64,000 bases of DNA from Hyphomicrobiaceae bacterium (GCA_021775735.1 JAJFHG010000021.1:1-64000), one strand, 5' to 3'; counted from the stretch's first letter, positions 7,723 to 17,217 are shown. Notes: generated by a model from the sequence alone, not told the origin. Program-made: numbers and translations.

Positions 7723-9572
7723 GATGATGCTGTACGATAGCCTTTGTAAGTCGGTGTCGTGATGTCCTGGTCGCCAGCATCGGGGCCTGGATCGTCAGGT
7801 GCACGTGGAGCCACGTAGGGTTCCCGCTCTTTTTTTGGTTTGCCATCTGCTTTTGAGTTGGCCGGTTGAGCGGTGCTGTTCTTGGTAGGTGTCTCATCTT
7901 TATTTGTTTTTTCAGGCTTTATAGAAACGGAAGCTTGCTGGTGCTGAAACTTCTTTTTCTTTTTGCGGCCACCTTTTGAGGTGTACTGGCCAACGCCCGG
8001 CTTTGCTGTAACGAGTTCCGCCTCCGCCGTGACGCCTTGTGTTTTGCTTGGTGTATCCCCGACAGTGTCCGTTGTCTTGGCGTCAATTGGATCTGTTTTA
8101 GGAGTGTCTTGTACCTTCGTGGTCTGAGCGGTCACGACAACCGGTTCTTTTTCCACTTTTGGTTTGTCGGCACTGGTTGCGGGTGCAGTTTCGCTGACAG
8201 CTTCGATGGTAGGTTGCTGTTGGGCGGCCGACAGAACTGCAATGAGTTCTTCTGCATTGTCAGTCAGTCGTTGTGTGCTTTGCCCTGGAACGCGCGCAAC
8301 AGGTGTGCGCCATTCAAAGGCATCCAATTCGCCCGATACCGGTGAGATGGGTTCCCATTGTTCCGAGACGACGCCGTCAGCGGTCCAGGCTGGATCGCGT
8401 GCCGCTGTGATGGCGCGTGCAAGCCACTCGCGTACGCGACCTTTGTCACCGTTTTGCTCGCCCTCAATGCGCGCCATCAAGGTTGCGACGCGCTGTGTAA
8501 GGCCGTCTTCGAGCAACGGTGCAAGCGCATGCTTTGCAACATCGAATTCTCGTGCTTCGAGGGCCGCTGTTGCAAGAGCAATTGGCCCTTCAGGATCTTT
8601 TGGTGTCAGGGCGGCAAGTTTACGAACCCGCTCCAGGCGATCCTTGGGGCTGTCGCCTATACGCGCGTAGGCAAATGCCGTTGCAAGATCGGGGTGTGGT
8701 GCCAGTGTCCATGTTTTTTGCAAAACTTTTGCGGCTTTGCTGGTGTTGCCTTTTGAGGCCAGCAAGCGACCCGCAATGGCTGCAGCAGGGACAAGATCCT
8801 TAGCAAGGCCATGCGCTTCAAGTGCCAGCTTTAAGGCTTCTTCAGAGCGGCCATCTTCCAACAGTTGGGCTTGTGCGGTGAGCAACACAGCACGGCGACG
8901 GTCCGCTGTTGGCTTATCAACATGGCCATAACGGCGTGCGGTTGCCAGTGTTTCCAGTGCGCCAACCCAGTTCTTTTCCTGGGCTTGATGTTTGAACGTC
9001 GCGTCCACCGGCCAGTTGAGTGTCGGATTGGCAGCTAGGGCACGGGCAGCAAAGTGGCGTGCTGCCTCCGGCTCGTTCATGTCAGTGGCTTCAAGATAAA
9101 GCCCACGCAAACCAAGCTGTTCGGTATCTGGTGCCGACAGCATCGATTCGTAAATACGTTTGGCGGTAGCGCGGTCGCCGGTCAGTTGTGCCGTTTGCGC
9201 ACGCAACAAGTGTGTCAGTGGCTCGTTAGGCAGGGATTTGCGGGCCTGTTGGGCGTATCTGCCTGCTGATGCGCGATCACCTGCGCTAATCGCAATCATA
9301 CCGCTGGACAGCGCATCAAGACCCTTGCGCTGGCGCTGTTTTCGCATGTAACGACCCAGCAGCGCTGGGCTCAGCCAAATCGTGCGTAATGCATTCCAAG
9401 CAAGCAGGCCAAGCGCAACGAGCAGAGATACAATTACGATGGCTCGGAAGACGCTGGTTTCAATCTCATAACCTTGCCAATTCAAGACTAAAGAGCCAGG
9501 CCTGTCTGCCAGCCAGGCGAGACCGCTGGCAATAGCGAGAATAGTAATGAGGAACACAACAAGGCGGATCAT
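7719..9572 (-). CDS. hemY: HemY-like membrane protein with TPR domain (heme operon)
   Basis: A 617-residue inner-membrane protein that is usually the last gene of hemC-hemD-hemX-hemY operons. Two membrane segments sit at the N-terminus (VVFLITILAIASGLAWL, and IVIVSLLVALGLLAWNAL around residues 46-63), followed by a TPR-like helical region (DRASAGRYAQQARKSLPNEP onward). The last 150 or so residues are low-complexity, rich in Lys, Thr, Pro and Glu, and probably disordered. The exact biochemical role in heme synthesis is not established; this is not protoporphyrinogen oxidase, which shares the name in other bacteria. It lies 30 bases after the Mic60 gene. Confidence 0.85.
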   Translation of the reverse strand: MIRLVVFLITILAIASGLAWLADRPGSLVLNWQGYEIETSVFRAIVIVSLLVALGLLAWNALRTIWLSPALLGRYMRKQRQRKGLDALSSGMIAISAGDRASAGRYAQQARKSLPNEPLTHLLRAQTAQLTGDRATAKRIYESMLSAPDTEQLGLRGLYLEATDMNEPEAARHFAARALAANPTLNWPVDATFKHQAQEKNWVGALETLATARRYGHVDKPTADRRRAVLLTAQAQLLEDGRSEEALKLALEAHGLAKDLVPAAAIAGRLLASKGNTSKAAKVLQKTWTLAPHPDLATAFAYARIGDSPKDRLERVRKLAALTPKDPEGPIALATAALEAREFDVAKHALAPLLEDGLTQRVATLMARIEGEQNGDKGRVREWLARAITAARDPAWTADGVVSEQWEPISPVSGELDAFEWRTPVARVPGQSTQRLTDNAEELIAVLSAAQQQPTIEAVSETAPATSADKPKVEKEPVVVTAQTTKVQDTPKTDPIDAKTTDTVGDTPSKTQGVTAEAELVTAKPGVGQYTSKGGRKKKKKFQHQQASVSIKPEKTNKDETPTKNSTAQPANSKADGKPKKEREPYVAPRAPDDPGPDAGDQDITTPTYKGYRTASS

Positions 9573-9602
9573 CGGGGTAGTTTCCTTAAAGAGGTCCTCA
9601 GA

Positions 9603-11366
9603 TTACGGGCGTAGCGTTAAGTTGGTATTGCTAAGCGAAGACTTGAGACGGTTTTGCAGGCTTTGCATCACGCTATCAACCGTTGTTCGTGCTGCAACTT
9701 GGTCCAGCCAGGTTTGAGCGGGTGCGCGATTGACATCAGGTAGCGCGCTGGCTTCTTCAACGACGGCTGAAAGTTTACCGATCTTAAGGTTTTCCTCCAT
9801 GCGTGCGACGATGGCTTCAACGCTTTTGTCGTCACTTTCGGGATTGACTTTGCGAACCCGGACGACGGACTTGGCTTGATCCACGAACTGCTCCAAAAGT
9901 GAACTGTCTTTTTTGGATTTTGTTGCTTGCAGCATTGTATGGATGAGTGGACGGAAGCTGTCTTGCAAGGTCGCGAGCGTTGGAACGCCTTGGACGGCAA
10001 ATTTGTCAAGGGCATCCAAGGAGACCTGATTGCCAGATGCAGCTTTTACTTTGCCAAGTTCTTCTGCAAACGGTCTACCCGCGTTCACGGAGCGTTGCAG
10101 GCTCGCAAGTTCCAAAGACAACACAACAGACTTAGCTTGCTCTGCGCGCTGGGCTTCAAGCTTTTCGAGCGTTTTTAGATTACTTTCAAGACTGGTGATG
10201 CGATCTTTGTAGGGTGTGACTGCAGCGTTAATGTCGGCAGGACGGGCAACGGCACCCAGTTCGGATTGCAGTGTGGTGCGCAGCGTTGAGATTTCTGATG
10301 ACATTTTCAATGTCGTCTCATTAAGAATTTTGATGCTTTCCGAGAGCTTGTCGGAGCTGCTTTGCAACGCTTCAACGCGCTGATCAAGACGATTTGCTGT
10401 GCTTTTTACGGCAGCGAATTCGCCATCGAGCCGCTGTGTTTCAGAGCGCGCCGCCGATGATGCCGCTACAGCAGCCTTCAAACGAGTTTCAGCATCTTCT
10501 GTCAGCCCGCTCGGGGTTCCTGTTGATGCTTGATTGGCGATGGCGGTTTCGAGATTGGCCATTTTCTCGGAGAGCGCGGCGATTTGTGGAATGGGCCCTG
10601 CGTTTGGGTTGGCTTCAGCCGCCGCAGACACCAGAGCAATCCGCCGCTCTAGGTCACTGAGGCGTTGGGTAAAGGCTTCACCACCGGTGATGGCTACCCC
10701 TTCCGGTTGATTCGCGAGAGCGGTGACCTGCTGGCTTAACTTGCTTTGCTGTTCGACAAGGCCAGCCGTTGTTTGGGAGAGTGCTTTAAGTTTCTCGAGT
10801 TCGCTGGTGATGGTGTCGAGTGTTTGCGTGTCCGTACTTCCATCTGCGCCTTCATCTCCTGATATGATCTGTTGTTCTAAATCACCAAGACGGGCTTCAA
10901 TGGAGTCCATACTTTGCGTCGCGGCTCCTGCGAGCTTGGGTACGCCAAGGCGTTGCAAAGCGTAATCGCCTCCAAAAAGCGCTAACAGCCCACCGAGAAT
11001 TCCACCAACGAGTGGCCCCAAAAGTCCACCGCGACGTTTGACGATCTGTGGTGGTGGGGTTGGTGCGCTGGTGTTCGTATCTTTGTCAGCCGATTTGGGA
11101 TCTGTTTGTGATGACTTAGATTGAGATTTTGAGCTACTCATACCAGCGGTTGCCTGTGGTTTGGATGCTGCTTCAGTGGCGTTCTTGTCAACATCAGTTT
11201 CTGTTGCTGCGGATCCAGCTAACGGCGTTGATGATGAACGCGTCTTACCGCCCGAGCGGTCTTTAATCTCGACGGCCTTGAGATCTAACGTGGCGTGTGG
11301 ACGTTTGCCTGAGGTGCTTGATCCCGTCGGCTTTTTGCCATCACGAGAGTCATCGTTCGAGGTCAT
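9603..11366 (-). CDS. Alphaproteobacterial Mic60 (mitofilin-domain protein)
   Basis: A 587-residue inner-membrane protein related to mitochondrial Mic60. The first 110 residues are low-complexity. One membrane segment follows (LLGPLVGGILGGLLALFGG, about residues 118-136). A long coiled coil fills the middle (LSDLERRIALVSAAAEANPN, LDQRVEALQSSSDKLSESIK). A mitofilin-like helical domain ends the protein (VEAIVARMEENLKIGKLSAV). Alphaproteobacterial Mic60 proteins are known to be encoded beside hemY and to shape intracytoplasmic membranes; the same role is inferred here. It sits between hemD and hemY where other proteobacteria have hemX. GC and codon use do not stand out. Confidence 0.82.
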   Translation of the reverse strand: MTSNDDSRDGKKPTGSSTSGKRPHATLDLKAVEIKDRSGGKTRSSSTPLAGSAATETDVDKNATEAASKPQATAGMSSSKSQSKSSQTDPKSADKDTNTSAPTPPPQIVKRRGGLLGPLVGGILGGLLALFGGDYALQRLGVPKLAGAATQSMDSIEARLGDLEQQIISGDEGADGSTDTQTLDTITSELEKLKALSQTTAGLVEQQSKLSQQVTALANQPEGVAITGGEAFTQRLSDLERRIALVSAAAEANPNAGPIPQIAALSEKMANLETAIANQASTGTPSGLTEDAETRLKAAVAASSAARSETQRLDGEFAAVKSTANRLDQRVEALQSSSDKLSESIKILNETTLKMSSEISTLRTTLQSELGAVARPADINAAVTPYKDRITSLESNLKTLEKLEAQRAEQAKSVVLSLELASLQRSVNAGRPFAEELGKVKAASGNQVSLDALDKFAVQGVPTLATLQDSFRPLIHTMLQATKSKKDSSLLEQFVDQAKSVVRVRKVNPESDDKSVEAIVARMEENLKIGKLSAVVEEASALPDVNRAPAQTWLDQVAARTTVDSVMQSLQNRLKSSLSNTNLTLRP

Positions 11367-11484
11367 TAGGGTTTGGTCTCCGAATACGCATTTGGACGGT
11401 GTGGCCTGACGAGCGCCGTATGTGGTTCAAGTCCCACGCGGCGTGGAGTGACCACTGCTTGCCCACGTCCCAAGTGGTGTTAAC

Positions 11485-12237
11485 TCAAGATATTTGGCGA
11501 TAGTTTGCCGCGAAGCGGGTAATGAGGGCAAGTAATTCTTCCGTGTTGGGACGATGGGCCACCAATAGGCAGTCCTGACGCACGTCAGGCAATGCCGAGA
11601 CGAGACTGTCCTTAACCGAAGAAGATAAACAAAAGTAATGGAGCCGAGATGTGGCCTTGGTGAGATTATGGTGTTTGACCAATGCGGCAAAAGACGCTGC
11701 CGAGCGCGCCGACATCAAAATGACAGCGTTAATTTTGTTGTCACGCAACGCATGAATTGCCGGCTCTGGAAAGCACGACACGGGTTCGGCGCGATAGGCT
11801 GTTTCTTCGCGAACGGTAAAGCCAGCGACTTCGAGAGCCGTTTTGAGGTCAAACGCCAGATGTGCTCCTGCAATGTAAAGGATGGACCCCTTTTTGGGAT
11901 CACACTCTTTGATAATCTGTTCAGCTAGACCTTTTGCGGTTCCCGGACCTATGCGTACGGACGTGAGGCCAAGGGTTTTTGCATAATCGGCCGTTGCTGA
12001 ACCCACGGTATAAAGCGCCTTTGAGGATAGCCTTTCGACCAGTGCATTGTGTGCAACACTTTTGAGACCGTTGCGACTGGTCACGACACACGCTTGAACA
12101 TTATCAAGATCAAGGCTGGATAATTTTTCAAATTGTAGGGCCTGCGTTGGTGCCAATGTCGACAGAATGTCTAGGGCACGCAACTTGGCTTGTAGTGCAA
12201 CGCCGTCGTCGTGGGGCCGGGTTATGAGAACATGCAT
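11485..12237 (-). CDS. hemD: Uroporphyrinogen-III synthase
   Basis: Closes and inverts ring D of hydroxymethylbilane to give uroporphyrinogen III. The 250-residue length suits the family, which is poorly conserved. Typical segments are the N-terminal VLITRPHDDGVALQAKL, the CVVTSRNGLKSV stretch, KALYTVGSATADYAKTLG and the late VILMSARSAASFAALV. The start is 3 bases after the hemC stop, so translation is probably coupled. A 118-base gap separates it from the Mic60 gene. Confidence 0.92.
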   Translation of the reverse strand: MHVLITRPHDDGVALQAKLRALDILSTLAPTQALQFEKLSSLDLDNVQACVVTSRNGLKSVAHNALVERLSSKALYTVGSATADYAKTLGLTSVRIGPGTAKGLAEQIIKECDPKKGSILYIAGAHLAFDLKTALEVAGFTVREETAYRAEPVSCFPEPAIHALRDNKINAVILMSARSAASFAALVKHHNLTKATSRLHYFCLSSSVKDSLVSALPDVRQDCLLVAHRPNTEELLALITRFAANYRQIS

Positions 12238-12240
12238 GAT

Positions 12241-13161
12241 TTAACCGATCAGCGCTTTTGCACCGCGATCCAATAAGTCCTGGGCGGCGTGTTCACCAAT
12301 TTCTTGCGCGTTGGCAACAGGTCCGGAGGTTTTGGTGCCGAGATGCTTTTGTCCATCTGGTGACAACGTCTCGCCGGTAAATGTGAGTTCGCCATGTTGT
12401 AGCGTGGCCAAGCCAGCAATCGGTGTGCGACACGAGCCATCTAACACTTTAAGGAACGCGCGTTCGGCAGCAACGCACACGGATGTCGTTGTGTCGTTTA
12501 GAGCTGAAACGAGCGCTTTTGTTTTACTGTCACCTTGCCGGATCTGAAGACCAATGGCACCCTGCGCTACAGCAGGCAGCATGACATCGGGTTCGATGGC
12601 AGCCGTGATGGTATCGGAGAGGCCAAGGCGATTAAGTCCAGCGCAAGCGAGAAACGTTGCGTCCGCCAAGCCGGAGCGCAGCTTTTCCAAGCGCGTACCG
12701 ACATTGCCACGAAAATCGATAACTTCAATGTCAGGTCGGGCGCGTTTAAGCTGCGCTCTGCGGCGCAAAGATGAGGTTCCGACGCGGGCACCGGATGGCA
12801 GCTCGTTGAGATCGGAAAACGTCAAGCTGATAAAGGCATCGCGGACATCTTCACGTGGTAGCAGTGCCTCAATCGCCAAGCCCTCGGGCAACGTGGTCTC
12901 AACATCTTTCATCGAATGGACGGCGAGATCGATAGTTTTTGCGAGCAGAGCCTCTTCAATTTCCTTCGTGAACAGACCTTTGCCACCAACATCCGCAAGT
13001 GGCTTGTCGGTGATGGCGTCGCCCGTGGTTTTGATGATGATGATTTCAACCGCGCTTTCATCCAAACCATGTGTTTTGCATAACCTGTCGCGGACCTCAT
13101 GAGCCTGCGCTCTGGCCAACGGAGAGCCACGGGTGCCAAGTCGGAATTGTGTTTCTTGCAA
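12241..13161 (-). CDS. hemC: Porphobilinogen deaminase (hydroxymethylbilane synthase)
   Basis: Joins four porphobilinogen units into hydroxymethylbilane in tetrapyrrole synthesis. The 306-residue protein has the N-terminal FRLGTRGSPLARAQA, the catalytic region DLAVHSMKDVETTLPEG, the arginine loop SSLRRRAQL and Cys244 in DGSCRTPIAG, which carries the dipyrromethane cofactor. It is the first gene of the minus-strand heme block and faces away from tsaD; the 111-base gap between them should hold both promoters. Confidence 0.97.
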   Translation of the reverse strand: MQETQFRLGTRGSPLARAQAHEVRDRLCKTHGLDESAVEIIIIKTTGDAITDKPLADVGGKGLFTKEIEEALLAKTIDLAVHSMKDVETTLPEGLAIEALLPREDVRDAFISLTFSDLNELPSGARVGTSSLRRRAQLKRARPDIEVIDFRGNVGTRLEKLRSGLADATFLACAGLNRLGLSDTITAAIEPDVMLPAVAQGAIGLQIRQGDSKTKALVSALNDTTTSVCVAAERAFLKVLDGSCRTPIAGLATLQHGELTFTGETLSPDGQKHLGTKTSGPVANAQEIGEHAAQDLLDRGAKALIG

Positions 13162-13272
13162 GGGGGGCTCCGCAGGTGTTAGAGCAAATGAGATAAAGCG
13201 CGTCGTTCAGCCGACATGACCATGGCCGACACGTGAGATCAAGACTACGCCGCCAACCACCAAAGGCTCGAC

Positions 13273-14358
13273 ATGACTGATGGCCGCATTTGCGTGTTGG
13301 GCCTGGAAACAAGCTGTGATGAAACCGCTGCCGCCGTGGTGCGTCGTGCTCCCGATGGGCGTGGTGAAATCTTAGCCAATGTTGTCCGCTCGCAGTGGGA
13401 TGAACACCGTGCCTTTGGAGGTGTTGTGCCTGAGATTGCAGCGCGTGCGCATGTCGCCTGCCTTGATGTGCTGATCGAAGATGCTATGCGTCAGGCGAAA
13501 CTGTCTCTATGTCAACTAGATGCGATTGCGGCGACCACGGGCCCGGGTCTCAACAGTGGTCTCATTGTGGGTGCAGTAACAGGCAAGACGCTTGCTCTGG
13601 CGCACAGCAAACCTTTTTTGGCAATCAATCATCTTGAAGCCCACGCCTTGACGGTGGGCCTGACCGAAAATCGCAGACCGCCGTATTTGATGCTGTTGGT
13701 CTCCGGTGGACACACACAGCTTTTGTTTGTCAAAGGTGTTGGTAACTATGTGCGCTTGGGCACGACGATTGATGATGCGTTGGGTGAGGCCTTCGATAAA
13801 ACGGCTAAGTTACTCGGTCTTGGCTTTCCGGGTGGCCCCGACGTTGCCAAGCATGCAGCGCGTGGTGACGGAAACCGATTTGCCCTGCCGCGGCCTTTGG
13901 TCGGACGCAAAGATGCTCACTTTTCGTTTGCTGGTCTCAAAACAGCGGTGCGCCAGCTGGCAAAATCGCTTGAGCCAATTGACGATCAAACATTAGCGGA
14001 TATTTGTGCCAGCTTTGAAGTCGCGGTGACAGATACGGTCAAAGACCGTGTCCGCACTGCGATGGTGCTTTCTGAGCCCCTTTGGTCGGAGTGTTCTCAG
14101 CGTGCCTTGGTGGTTGCCGGCGGTGTTGCTGCAAACGTGCGTTTGCGCGAAGCCCTGGATGCGCTTTGTGCTGAGACAGGTTATGATTTGAGTGTGCCGC
14201 CGATTGCACTTTGTACCGATAACGGTGCGATGATTGCCTGGGCCGGCGCAGAGCGTTTAAATCTTGGCGAGTCTGATCCTCTGGACAGTTTGGTGCGCCC
14301 ACGTTGGCCACTTGACCCTGATGCGCCACCAGCCATTGGTGCAGGCGTCAAAGCTTAG
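13273..14358 (+). CDS. tsaD: tRNA N6-adenosine threonylcarbamoyltransferase subunit TsaD
   Basis: Transfers threonylcarbamoyl to A37 of ANN-decoding tRNAs, working with TsaB (also in this window, at 58960), TsaC and TsaE. The 361-residue protein shows the ASKHA-type nucleotide site (VLGLETSCDETAAAVV), metal ligands His120 and His124 in NHLEAHALT, and the LLVSGGHTQL and VAGGVAANVRLR motifs. The hemC/tsaD divergent arrangement is common in alphaproteobacteria. It is followed by gpsA after 92 bases. Confidence 0.97.
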   Translation: MTDGRICVLGLETSCDETAAAVVRRAPDGRGEILANVVRSQWDEHRAFGGVVPEIAARAHVACLDVLIEDAMRQAKLSLCQLDAIAATTGPGLNSGLIVGAVTGKTLALAHSKPFLAINHLEAHALTVGLTENRRPPYLMLLVSGGHTQLLFVKGVGNYVRLGTTIDDALGEAFDKTAKLLGLGFPGGPDVAKHAARGDGNRFALPRPLVGRKDAHFSFAGLKTAVRQLAKSLEPIDDQTLADICASFEVAVTDTVKDRVRTAMVLSEPLWSECSQRALVVAGGVAANVRLREALDALCAETGYDLSVPPIALCTDNGAMIAWAGAERLNLGESDPLDSLVRPRWPLDPDAPPAIGAGVKA

Positions 14359-14450
14359 CGCTGACATAGAGCTGACATAGACATGGCTTCGCATGTTTCA
14401 AATGTTTATGCTGCGTGTAATGTGCCAGGCGATGAAGGACAAAATTACTT

Positions 14451-15446
14451 ATGACGTTTGCTAAATTTGGCATTGTGGGAGGAGGCGCCTGGGGCACAGC
14501 TCTGGCGCAGACGTTATCTGCGTCAGGTGATGATGTCGTGCTTTGGGCCAATGAGCCTGAAACAGTAACGGCAATCAATGTAGATCACATCAACCGACCA
14601 TTTTTGCCAGACGTTGCGTTAGATCCACGCCTTATCGCGACGCGCAGCATGGCAGACCTTGCCGCTTGTGATGCCATTTTGATGGTCGCGCCGGCGCAGC
14701 ATGTGCGCGCCGTCAGTGAAAACCTAAAACCACATCTCAAACCTTCTGCGCCCATTGTGTTGTGTGCCAAGGGTATCGAACAAGCGACCGGCAAACAGAT
14801 GGCTGATGTTTTAGCTGAGGTTATGCCGGATCAAGCGATTGCTGTTTTATCAGGTCCAAGCTTTGCCATCGATGTCGCCGGTGGGCTTCCCGCTGCAGTG
14901 ACGTTGGCCTGCCGGGACCAAGCGATGGGGCAGGCGCTGGCTGATGGCATTGGCAATCGATCCTTTCGGATCTATTGGACCGACGACATCACAGGTGTTG
15001 AGATAGGTGGAGCCCTCAAAAACGTGATGGCGATCGCCGCTGGTATTGTTGAAGGTAAAGGCCTTGGCACCAGCGCGCATGCTGGCTTAGTGACCCGGGG
15101 TTTTGCAGAACTGCGCCGCTTTGGTGAAGCACATGGTGCAAGACCTGAAACGTTGACGGGTCTATCCGGCCTTGGTGATCTGATCCTGACCTGTGGCTCG
15201 CCGAAGTCGCGCAATATGAGTCTTGGTGCAGCGCTGGGACAAGGCACGCCGTTAGAAGAGGTACTTGGTGGCCGTGTTGCGGTTACCGAAGGTGTCTATA
15301 CAGCAGGTGCTGTGGCGCGCATTGCGCAGCAGAAACACATTGAAATGCCCATTACACTCGCTGTCGCTGGCATTCTCAATGGAGATCTTTCCGTTGATGA
15401 CGCAATTCAGCGCTTGATGTTGCGGCCACAAAAAGCTGAAGACTAA
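14451..15446 (+). CDS. gpsA: Glycerol-3-phosphate dehydrogenase [NAD(P)+]
   Basis: Reduces dihydroxyacetone phosphate to sn-glycerol 3-phosphate, the backbone for phospholipid synthesis. The 331-residue enzyme starts with a Rossmann motif (FGIVGGGAWGTALAQTL). It contains the conserved VLSGPSFAIDVAGGLPAAVT segment and the active-site helix EIGGALKNVMAIAAGI, then GLSGLGDLILTCGSPKSRN near residue 245. It sits in a plus-strand run after tsaD. Confidence 0.97.
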   Translation: MTFAKFGIVGGGAWGTALAQTLSASGDDVVLWANEPETVTAINVDHINRPFLPDVALDPRLIATRSMADLAACDAILMVAPAQHVRAVSENLKPHLKPSAPIVLCAKGIEQATGKQMADVLAEVMPDQAIAVLSGPSFAIDVAGGLPAAVTLACRDQAMGQALADGIGNRSFRIYWTDDITGVEIGGALKNVMAIAAGIVEGKGLGTSAHAGLVTRGFAELRRFGEAHGARPETLTGLSGLGDLILTCGSPKSRNMSLGAALGQGTPLEEVLGGRVAVTEGVYTAGAVARIAQQKHIEMPITLAVAGILNGDLSVDDAIQRLMLRPQKAED

Positions 15447-15484
15447 AATGAAAAACCGCCGAGAAGGTCAGCGCTGAGAATTCC

Positions 15485-15955
15485 ATGAGCAAAAGAGCAA
15501 CGCAAAAAGCCCCCAAACTGAAAAAAGGATACTGGCTGTTCAAGTCAGAGCCCAACGCATTTTCGTTTGATGATCTCAAAGCAAAGGGCAAACGAGGAGA
15601 AGAGTGGGATGGCGTGCGCAATTATCTGGCCCGCAATAATATGCGGGCGATGAAAGTCGGTGACCTAGGGTTCTTCTACCACTCAAATATTGGCAAAGAG
15701 GTTGTTGGTATTTGCGAAGTAATAGCGGAAGCGCATCCAGACTCGACCACTGATGATGAGCGGTGGGAGTGTGTTGATGTCCGTGCGGTTTGCGCTATGC
15801 CAAATCCCGTAACCTTGGTCGACGTGAAAGCAAACCCGCGACTGAAAGAAATGGCCTTGGTCACGTCTATGCGTCTTTCGGTGCAGTCGGTCAGCCCGAC
15901 GCAATGGAATGAAGTGTGCAAGATGGGTGGTCTTGATCCCAAAAAGATCAAGTGA
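15485..15955 (+). CDS. EVE domain-containing protein
   Basis: A 156-residue single-domain protein of the PUA-like EVE superfamily, which binds modified bases in nucleic acids; the true ligand here is unknown. Landmarks are YWLFKSEPNAFSFDDL at the N-terminus, WDGVRNYLARNNMRAM and GDLGFFYHSN in the middle, and a basic N-terminal extension (KRATQKAPKLKKG). It overlaps the methyltransferase start by one base, so the two are probably made together, but a functional link is not established. Confidence 0.93.
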   Translation: MSKRATQKAPKLKKGYWLFKSEPNAFSFDDLKAKGKRGEEWDGVRNYLARNNMRAMKVGDLGFFYHSNIGKEVVGICEVIAEAHPDSTTDDERWECVDVRAVCAMPNPVTLVDVKANPRLKEMALVTSMRLSVQSVSPTQWNEVCKMGGLDPKKIK

Positions 15956-16665
15956 TGACGCAACATTCCGAAAGCCAAGGACGTGAACCGACCTTGACGG
16001 GCCATCAGCTCGATATGAGTGATGAGACGGCCGTGATGGCCTTCATCCGAGAGAATACAAAAATTATAGCACCGCCGTTGGTGCCAGAGATCACGCTCTA
16101 TCTCGCTGAAGAGTCGTTGCCAATTTGGCAGAAAACAGAAGAACAGTTGCAGCAGCAAAATATTCCACCACCTTTTTGGGCTTTCGCCTGGGCGGGCGGT
16201 CAGGCCCTTGCGCGCTACCTCTTCGATCATCGTAGCGTGATTGCGGGGAAGCGTGTTTTAGATATTGGCACGGGATCTGGCATCACAGCGATTGCCGCCA
16301 AATTATGTGGCGCTGCCTCGGTGACGGCTGCTGACGTTGACCCATTTTCGGTGATTGCGACCAAACTCAACGCGGAGCTGAATGGGTGTGCGATCTCTGT
16401 CACCGGCAAAAATGTTCTGACCCAAGAACCAAATGCCCATGACGTTTATATCATCGCAGACCTGTTTTATGAGCGTGCATTGGCAGATCAGGCGCTGACT
16501 TTTGCAAAGGCTGCCAAACAGAATGGTGCATTGGTTTTTGTCGGCGATCCAAAACGAAGTTATTTCCCAGTTGCTGATTTCAGCTGCCTTGAAACCTATG
16601 AGGTGGCGGTAACGCGTGAATTAGAAGACGCGTTGATCAAAAAGACGAGCGTCTGGCAGATATGA
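15955..16665 (+). CDS. Protein lysine methyltransferase, METTL20/ETFB-KMT type
   Basis: A 236-residue SAM-dependent methyltransferase. The SAM site is VLDIGTGSGITAIAAKLCGA, the acidic residue after beta-2 is in TAADVD, and the family-specific end is VTRELEDALIKKTSVWQI. This C-terminal motif and the PPFWAFAWAGGQALARYLFD segment match the group that includes human METTL20 and its Agrobacterium relative, which methylate lysines of the electron transfer flavoprotein beta subunit. A role in ETF modification is inferred by family. The ATG at 15955 overlaps the EVE stop (TGATG); a GTG three bases earlier is the alternative. Confidence 0.82.
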   Translation: MTQHSESQGREPTLTGHQLDMSDETAVMAFIRENTKIIAPPLVPEITLYLAEESLPIWQKTEEQLQQQNIPPPFWAFAWAGGQALARYLFDHRSVIAGKRVLDIGTGSGITAIAAKLCGAASVTAADVDPFSVIATKLNAELNGCAISVTGKNVLTQEPNAHDVYIIADLFYERALADQALTFAKAAKQNGALVFVGDPKRSYFPVADFSCLETYEVAVTRELEDALIKKTSVWQI

Positions 16666-16797
16666 AGGGTGATTTTTTCGAGCCTTTAGAAAACGTGGAT
16701 GATCAGGTGCAATAAGGGCTTTGCAATTTTTCATGACCCGGTAAACTTGTTCCCTGGTGGGAGGCGAGGGGCTTACAGCCCGTCTGGGAGGCTCAAA

Positions 16798-17217
16798 ATG
16801 GATTTTGCAGGTATAAATTATGTGGCGGTTGCGGTCGCTGCGATTGCAAGTTTCTTGTTTGGTGGCGTTTGGTATGGCGTCTTTTCCAACCCTTGGATGG
16901 CCGCGATCGGCAAAACGGAACAGGAGATAAAGAACGCTGGTCAGTCACTGCCTGTCCTTCTGGTCATGACGTTCGTTGCCCTGTTGGTCATGGCTTTCGT
17001 GCTGGCAGGCCTCATCGGGCATCTCGGTCATGGTCAGGTCACGACTTGGAATGGAGCGCTGTCTGGCGCCTTTGCCTGGTTCGGATTTGTGGCCACGACG
17101 CTGGTGGTGAATCATGGCTATCAGGGCGCGAAAGGTGCTCTAACGTTGATTGATGGGGCCCATTGGCTTGGTGTTCTGCTGATCCAAGGCATAATTATCG
17201 GCTATCTGGGCGTATAG
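16798..17217 (+). CDS. DUF1761 family membrane protein
   Basis: A 139-residue integral membrane protein of unknown function with about four membrane segments (AVAVAAIASFLFGGVWYG, VLLVMTFVALLVMAFVLAGL, ALSGAFAWFGFVATTLVV and WLGVLLIQGIIIGYLGV). DUF1761 proteins typically begin with an INYVAVAVAA-like helix and contain a GGVWYG turn, both seen here. The ATG at 16798 has a GGGAG ribosome site seven bases upstream; a frame open to 16699 would add an unlikely leader. The 132 bases before it hold a small GGGCT/AGCCC hairpin near 16769-16782. Confidence 0.82.
   Translation: MDFAGINYVAVAVAAIASFLFGGVWYGVFSNPWMAAIGKTEQEIKNAGQSLPVLLVMTFVALLVMAFVLAGLIGHLGHGQVTTWNGALSGAFAWFGFVATTLVVNHGYQGAKGALTLIDGAHWLGVLLIQGIIIGYLGV

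Noticed and set aside
8164-8670. A 168-codon plus-strand frame inside the hemY-like gene.
   Set aside because: Shadow of the minus-strand gene; composition dominated by Ala, Ser and Arg with no motifs.
16740-16797. A possible riboswitch in the leader of the DUF1761 gene.
   Set aside because: The G-rich leader forms only a small hairpin and I could not match it to any riboswitch consensus.
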